From an uncultured Clostridia bacterium (lineage in GTDB: Bacteria > Bacillota > Clostridia > Oscillospirales > Ruminococcaceae): a stretch of 10,357 bases of DNA. The stretch is taken from positions 1-10,357 of the forward strand of contig CALBGD010000269.1 of NCBI GenBank assembly GCA_937893735.1, written 5' to 3'. Below are positions 6,853 through 10,357 of this stretch, piece after piece (within the stretch, counting starts at the first letter, position 1; each line of letters begins with the position of its first letter). Below the pieces are notes generated by a model. That model ran no database searches. It saw only the letters and a list, made by a program, of their open reading frames with translations, and was not told the DNA's origin. A program made the position numbers and the translations under genes.

Positions 6853-6873
6853 TAAAATATATCAAAAAAACAC

Positions 6874-6902
6874 TTGATTTTTTTGGTGAAAGGTGCTATA
6901 AT
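6874..6902 (+). promoter_or_regulatory. Sigma-A promoter for the rplS operon
   Basis: TTGATT (6874-6879), a 17-base spacer and TATAAT (6897-6902). A seven-A tract (6864-6870) lies immediately upstream. The start is predicted near 6909. This appears to be the only strong promoter for the genes from rplS onward. Confidence 0.85.
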
Positions 6903-6908
6903 ATTAAA

Positions 6909-7074
6909 GCATTTAGTATCCGTTATTCTGCTTTGTGTAGGATAATGTGAGTTAGTGCGCGGCGAAAGCCAAACATTAAGACGGATAGTCCGCTGATATC
7001 AGGGCGAATGTCCTGGCGTTTTACGCTCGAAAAGGTCGGTATCAAGAATATCCGAAAAAAACAGGAGGAAAATT
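6909..7074 (+). promoter_or_regulatory. Structured 5' leader of the rplS (L19) mRNA
   Basis: A leader of about 165 nt with extensive pairing. TATCCGT (6917-6923) pairs with ACGGATA (6981-6987) and encloses two inner hairpins: ATTCT/AGGAT (6925-6943 region) and TAATGT (6943-6948) with ACATTA (6973-6978), the latter capped by GGC-GAAA-GCC (6961-6970). Downstream, CAGGG (7000-7004) pairs with TCCTG (7011-7015), GCGT (7016-7019) with ACGC (7023-7026), and TCGG (7036-7039) with CCGA (7052-7055), just before the Shine-Dalgarno AGGAGG (7063-7068). L19 leaders that bind their own product are known in Firmicutes, so autoregulation is the leading idea. I cannot confirm that this matches a described L19 leader family. 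Confidence 0.6.
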
Positions 7075-7416
7075 ATGGACGCATTAAAGATCATCGAGCA
7101 GGGCAGCATGAAGGCTGAGGCACCCCAGATCGAAGTTGGTGACCTTGTAAAGGTTCACGTTAAGATCAAGGAGGGTCAGAAGTACCGTATTCAGGTATTC
7201 GAGGGCACCGTTATCGCTAAGAAGCACGGCGGCATCAACGAGACCTTCACTGTAAGACGCGTTGCTCACGGCGTTGGCATCGAGAGAGTATTCCCGGTAC
7301 ATTCTCCGGTCGTTGAGAAGGTAGAGGTTATCAGAAACGGTAAGGTTCGCAGAGCTAAGCTGTACTACCTGCGCGACAGAGTTGGTAAGGCTGCCAAGGT
7401 TAAGTCCAAGGTTTGA
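7075..7416 (+). CDS. rplS: 50S ribosomal protein L19
   Basis: A 113-residue ribosomal protein that sits at the 30S-50S interface of the large subunit. The sequence is typical throughout: MDALKIIE start, [11 protein letters not shown], the [19 protein letters not shown] block (about 44-62), [13 protein letters not shown] (about 66-78) and the basic C-terminus with [17 protein letters not shown]. Length fits the family (113-120). AGGAGG lies 6 bases before the ATG, a strong site for a highly expressed gene. It is the first gene of the downstream cluster and its mRNA carries the long structured leader. In many Firmicutes rplS follows rimM-trmD; those genes are absent here and a separate promoter is used. 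Confidence 0.98.
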   Translation: MDALKIIEQGSMKAEAPQIEVGDLVKVHVKIKEGQKYRIQVFEGTVIAKKHGGINETFTVRRVAHGVGIERVFPVHSPVVEKVEVIRNGKVRRAKLYYLRDRVGKAAKVKSKV

Positions 7417-7437
7417 TTTTCAAACCAGTTTCCTATT

Positions 7438-7470
7438 CACGTTCGCTCCGCTTCGGCGGGGCTTTGCGTG
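7438..7470 (+). promoter_or_regulatory. Intergenic hairpin with UUCG loop between rplS and lepB
   Basis: GCTCCGC (7445-7451) and GCGGGGC (7456-7462) form a 7-bp stem with one G-U pair closed by a UUCG tetraloop. Outer CACG (7438-7441) and CGTG (7467-7470) can extend it. Only three T residues follow, so it is at best a weak terminator. A partial attenuator or processing/stability element that lowers lepB relative to rplS is more likely, as no new promoter is seen before lepB. Confidence 0.55.
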
Positions 7471-7495
7471 GATATGCTGAGAAAGAGTATGTGCA

Positions 7496-8194
7496 ATGTC
7501 TGAGAACGAGAATCTGGAAGAAAAGTCCGGCACTGAAACGCCGGGCGCAGAGAACAATAAGCAGGCTGACCATCGCCCACTGACTGAAAAGGCGGCGCAG
7601 GCTGCTTCTGACATTGAAAAGGCTTCGAACAAGCCGTTCGCAAATGCGATGGACTGGGCGGGAAGCCTTGTGTATGCTGTTCTTGCAATGATCGTGCTCA
7701 ACCTTTTCGTGTTCAGGTCGATAACCGTCGATGGTGAGTCGATGAACAACACGCTTCAGGATCAGGACAGGGTCATTTCAACTAACTTCCTCTATACCCC
7801 ATCAAGAGGAGATATCGTTGTTATCCAGGCTGACAAACTTGTCAATCAGGTGACGCACAAATACGGCGAGCCGATAATCAAGCGTGTTATCGCTCTTGCG
7901 GGCGATACGATTAGGTTTGATTTCGACAAGGGCGAGGTGTATCTTAAGAAAGCGGGCGAAAGCGATTTCGAACTGCTGGACGAAGATTACATCGCGGCTC
8001 CTACGCTCAACACCCTTGACTGCCATACCGGCGAGGAGCATACAGTTCCTGAGGGCTGCGTTTTCGTTATGGGCGACAACAGAAACCGCTCGCTTGACAG
8101 CCGGAGCAATCTCGTTGGAGACGTTGACACAGATTTGATCATGGGAAAGGCGTTCGTTCGTCTGTTCCCGATAGACCAGTTTACTTTATTATGA
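7496..8194 (+). CDS. lepB: Signal peptidase I
   Basis: A 232-residue membrane serine protease (peptidase family S26) that removes signal peptides from exported proteins on the outer face of the membrane. It has an acidic, polar cytoplasmic N-terminus of about 50 residues, a single membrane helix at about 54-73, the nucleophile Ser82 in DGESM, the general base Lys129 in IIKRVIALAGD, and the conserved GDNRNRSLDSR box (193-203). The Ser-Lys dyad is complete. The single helix is the Gram-positive pattern. The ribosome binding site is weak (GAGAAAGAG, 7478-7486) and the two ATGs just upstream are out of frame. The last codons overlap the rbgA start as ATGA. Confidence 0.96.
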   Translation: MSENENLEEKSGTETPGAENNKQADHRPLTEKAAQAASDIEKASNKPFANAMDWAGSLVYAVLAMIVLNLFVFRSITVDGESMNNTLQDQDRVISTNFLYTPSRGDIVVIQADKLVNQVTHKYGEPIIKRVIALAGDTIRFDFDKGEVYLKKAGESDFELLDEDYIAAPTLNTLDCHTGEEHTVPEGCVFVMGDNRNRSLDSRSNLVGDVDTDLIMGKAFVRLFPIDQFTLL

Positions 8195-9039
8195 ATGATG
8201 TAGGAAATATCCAGTGGTTCCCCGGTCACATGACCAAGACCAAGCGAATGATCGAAGCAGATCTGAAGATGGTCGACGCTGTTGTGGAGATCACGGACGC
8301 ACGCATACCCGAAAGCAGCAGAAATCCGATTCTGGACGAGCTGGTAAAGGATAAGCCCCGCATCATGCTGATGAACAAATGCGATTATGCAGACGAGAAT
8401 GCCACAAAACTGTGGAAGCAGTTCTATGAGAAAAAGGGCATTCGAGTTCTTACCTGCGACTGCCGGAGCGGAAAGGGTCTGAACCGTTTTCTTCCGGAAG
8501 TGAAGCTGCTGCTGTCCGATCTCATTGAGCGCCGTAAAAAGCGCGGAATGATAGGAAAGGCGCTTCGTCTTATGGTTGTAGGCATTCCGAATGTCGGCAA
8601 AAGCTCGTTCATCAACCGCATGGCGAAAACAAAGAAAACCAAGGTGGGCGACAAGCCGGGAGTTACTCGCGGAAAGCAGTGGGTCTCCATTGACAAGGAT
8701 GTAGAGCTTCTGGATATGCCGGGCATACTCTGGCCGAAATTTGATGACCAGCAGGCGGCTCAGCGGCTAGCTTTCACCGGGGCGATAAAAGATGACGTAA
8801 TGGACACGGAAGCGCTGGCGAGGGCGCTGGGCGCGCTGCTTAAAGAGCAGTACCCGGAGCTCCTGAATGCACGTTACAAGCTGAAGGGCGAGGACGATAT
8901 CCTCTGCGATATCGCCAGAGCGCGCGGAATGCTTGTTTCTGGCGGAGAACCCGACACCGAGCGGGCCGCTGCGGCACTTCTTGATGAATACAGAGGTGGC
9001 AGGATTGGCAGGATCACCCTTGAAAAGCCGGGAAGATGA
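8191..9039 (+). CDS. rbgA: Ribosome biogenesis GTPase RbgA (YlqF)
   Basis: A 282-residue circularly permuted GTPase that acts late in 50S subunit assembly in Firmicutes. The G motifs occur in permuted order: G4 NKCD (62-65), a G5-like CRSGKG (91-96), G1 GIPNVGKSS (131-139), G2 PGVT (156-159) and G3 DMPG (175-178). The N-terminal WFPGHM with His13 corresponds to the histidine proposed to take part in GTP hydrolysis. The C-terminal helical domain (about 190-282) is present, so the protein looks complete. Its start overlaps the lepB stop as ATGA with no good Shine-Dalgarno, which suggests translational coupling. Location beside rplS is the classic arrangement and fits a shared role in large-subunit assembly. 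Confidence 0.96.
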   Translation: MNDVGNIQWFPGHMTKTKRMIEADLKMVDAVVEITDARIPESSRNPILDELVKDKPRIMLMNKCDYADENATKLWKQFYEKKGIRVLTCDCRSGKGLNRFLPEVKLLLSDLIERRKKRGMIGKALRLMVVGIPNVGKSSFINRMAKTKKTKVGDKPGVTRGKQWVSIDKDVELLDMPGILWPKFDDQQAAQRLAFTGAIKDDVMDTEALARALGALLKEQYPELLNARYKLKGEDDILCDIARARGMLVSGGEPDTERAAAALLDEYRGGRIGRITLEKPGR

Positions 9040-9055
9040 ACCGACCCAGCTCACA

Positions 9056-9703
9056 ATGTTTGACGAGGACGAACGTGATTTGTTCGGATTCGACAGCAAA
9101 TTGAGGGCTGAGCACGGAGTTATCTGCGGAATTGACGAAGCGGGCAGGGGACCCTTAGCAGGGGACTTGTTTACGGCTGCGGTCATTTTTGACGAGGGCG
9201 TGTTTATCGAGGGGCTTAACGACAGCAAGAAGCTCACTGAAAAGAAGCGCGAGAAGCTCTTTGATGAGATCTGTGCAAAGGCTAAGGCGTGGTGCGTGAC
9301 CACCGCTAGCGTGGAAGAGATCGAGAGGATAAACATTCTTCAGGCCGATTTCCGCGCGATGGAACGAGCATACGCCGGTCTTGGAGTGACCGCTGATTTA
9401 GTGATCGTTGACGGCAATATGCTTCCCAATATCGGGGCTCCTATGCGGAGTATCGTAAAGGGCGACGCAAAGTCAGCAAGCATAGCGGCGGCTTCGATCC
9501 TTGCAAAGGTGTCCAGAGACAGATACATGAAGCAGATGGCGGAGAAATATCCGCAGTATCACTTCGAAAACAATAAAGGCTACGGCTCAAAGGCGCATTA
9601 CGAGGCGCTTGACGAGTACGGACCCTGTGAGATTCACAGACCATTCTTCTTGAGAAAGTATAACGCAAAGAAGGCGGCCGATGGACAGACAGGAAAAGGG
9701 TAA
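9056..9703 (+). CDS. rnhB: Ribonuclease HII
   Basis: A 215-residue endonuclease that cuts the RNA strand of RNA-DNA hybrids and starts removal of single ribonucleotides from DNA. Asp27 and Glu28 in GIDEAGRGPLAG, Asp119 in VDGN and Asp137 in KGDAKS make the four-acid metal site, with the 18-residue gap between the last two expected for the family. LNDSKKL, SIAAASILAKVSRD and GYGSKAHYEAL are also typical. The start is uncertain. ATG 9056 gives a normal length but has no clear ribosome binding site. TTG 9020 has AGGA (9010-9013) 6 bases upstream and would overlap rbgA by 20 bases, adding 12 residues. An upstream extension to 8933 is open but unlikely. The 3' end overlaps yraN by 23 bases. Confidence 0.94.
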   Translation: MFDEDERDLFGFDSKLRAEHGVICGIDEAGRGPLAGDLFTAAVIFDEGVFIEGLNDSKKLTEKKREKLFDEICAKAKAWCVTTASVEEIERINILQADFRAMERAYAGLGVTADLVIVDGNMLPNIGAPMRSIVKGDAKSASIAAASILAKVSRDRYMKQMAEKYPQYHFENNKGYGSKAHYEALDEYGPCEIHRPFFLRKYNAKKAADGQTGKG

Positions 9704-10064
9704 GCTGGGCGAGGACGCAGTTTGCAGATTCCTTGAACAGCGCGGACATGAAATACTTGCCCGGAATTATCACAGGCGCTGCGGTGAGATCGATATAATC
9801 TCAAAATGCGGCGGCTTCGTGGTATTCACCGAAGTAAAGGCAAGAAAGCGCGGGAGCTTGGTGTCTGGGCTTGAGGCTGTCAACCGCAGCAAGCAGGTCA
9901 AGATAATCCGCACCGCAGATCTGTGGCTTTCAGACAATGATACGGGACTTCAGCCGAGGTACGATATCGCAGAGGTGACGCTTGCGGGCGAACCTCCGAG
10001 GGTCGTTGCAGTGGATATCTGCGAGGACGCGTTCTCCACGGACGGAGTTTACACTATCAATTAG
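9681..10064 (+). CDS. yraN: YraN/UPF0102 family putative endonuclease-fold protein
   Basis: A 127-residue cytoplasmic protein of the UPF0102 family, usually 115-135 residues. The characteristic blocks are GKLGEDAVCRFLEQRG (7-22), ARNYHRRCGEIDII (27-40) and FTEVKAR (49-55). Asp38 with Glu51-x-Lys53 matches the D...ExK active-site pattern of the PD-(D/E)XK nuclease superfamily, so a structure-specific DNA nuclease role in repair or recombination is inferred; the biological substrate is not established. The ATG is preceded by AAGG (9671-9674) 6 bases upstream and lies inside the end of rnhB in another frame. The rnhB-yraN pairing is common in bacteria and supports co-expression. Confidence 0.93.
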   Translation: MDRQEKGKLGEDAVCRFLEQRGHEILARNYHRRCGEIDIISKCGGFVVFTEVKARKRGSLVSGLEAVNRSKQVKIIRTADLWLSDNDTGLQPRYDIAEVTLAGEPPRVVAVDICEDAFSTDGVYTIN

Positions 10065-10093
10065 CTTATTCAGTCTATGAAAGGACGATAACT

Positions 10094-10357
10094 ATGAATT
10101 ACAGAAGCACAAGAAATTCTTCCCTTAACGTGACCAGCGCACACGCTATCACCAAGGGACTTTCCGATGAAGGCGGACTGTACGTTCCCGAGAGCATTCC
10201 GCAGCTTTCCAAGGAAGATATCCTTGCTATGTGCGACATGAGCTACGCTGACAGGGCGTTCGAGGTATTCAGCCGCCTGCTGACGGACTTCACCGCTGAC
10301 GAGATCCGTCACTGCGTTGATTCTGCCTACAACGACAAGAATTTCGATTCCAACAAC
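10094..10357 (+). CDS. thrC: Threonine synthase, 3'-truncated by the window edge
   Basis: The first 88 codons of a PLP-dependent enzyme that converts O-phospho-L-homoserine to threonine. The N-terminal pattern MNYRSTRN, SAHAITKGLSDEGGLYVPE and the following helical segment match the long-type bacterial ThrC family, where the substrate-binding N-terminal domain begins Y-x-STR. The PLP lysine and glycine-rich phosphate loop lie beyond the window. AAAGGA (10080-10085) sits 8 bases before the ATG. Only 29 bases separate it from yraN and no terminator or promoter is visible there, so it may be read from the upstream operon. It has no functional link to its neighbours. Confidence 0.9.
   Translation, partial: MNYRSTRNSSLNVTSAHAITKGLSDEGGLYVPESIPQLSKEDILAMCDMSYADRAFEVFSRLLTDFTADEIRHCVDSAYNDKNFDSNN

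Noticed and set aside
6863..6885. CAAAAAAA/TTTTTTTG inverted repeat as a terminator after the RACo-like gene
   Set aside because: The stem is almost purely A-T and overlaps the rplS -35 box; it is better explained as the promoter's A-tract plus the spacer T-run.
8933..9055. Longer rnhB reading from ATG 8933
   Set aside because: It would overlap rbgA by over 100 bases and add about 40 residues without resemblance to RNase HII N-termini.
1..10357. CRISPR array, insertion sequence, phage or defence genes, tRNA/rRNA genes
   Set aside because: I saw no regular repeat-spacer pattern, transposase, terminal repeats, integrase, defence-family motifs or cloverleaf sequences; the content is housekeeping genes with uniform orientation and composition.

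Overview
This 10.4 kb window looks like ordinary chromosomal DNA of a Gram-positive anaerobe of the class Clostridia, most likely an Oscillospiraceae/Ruminococcus-like organism. This is an inference from the protein set (short-M-domain Clp ATPase, OadG/OadB-type sodium pump subunits, the cluster L19-signal peptidase-RbgA-RNase HII-YraN), the sigma-A promoters with AT-rich spacers, and moderately GC-rich coding sequence. Every gene I can support is on the + strand. There are no mobile elements, tRNA or rRNA genes, or CRISPR arrays, and no stretch over 300 bases without a gene.

Layout: (1) 2-2409, the 3' part of a ClpC-type AAA+ unfoldase gene, coupled through a 4-base overlap to a short-chain dehydrogenase/reductase of the FabG type. 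(2) 2410-4502, a promoter, then an OadG-like gamma subunit and an OadB-like beta subunit of a membrane sodium-pumping decarboxylase, closed by a strong intrinsic terminator. No carboxyltransferase or biotin carrier gene accompanies them. (3) 4546-5739, a separate promoter, aspartate carbamoyltransferase and a terminator. The enzyme carries a C-terminal four-cysteine domain resembling the zinc domain of the PyrI regulatory chain. (4) 5755-6852, a divergent ASKHA/RACo-like protein with no recognisable N-terminal ATPase motif or ferredoxin domain. (5) 6874-10357, a promoter and a structured 165-nt leader, followed by rplS, lepB, rbgA, rnhB, yraN and the start of thrC, tightly packed with overlapping or closely spaced ends.

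Functionally, the right half couples ribosome assembly (L19 and the 50S assembly GTPase RbgA) with protein export (signal peptidase I) and genome maintenance (RNase HII, YraN). The left half holds protein quality control and a sodium-pump module.

I see no obvious new multi-gene system. The points most worth a second look are the PyrB-PyrI zinc-domain fusion, the rplS leader with two mutually exclusive pairings for one segment, the degenerate ASKHA protein, and the sodium-pump pair that lacks its soluble partners.
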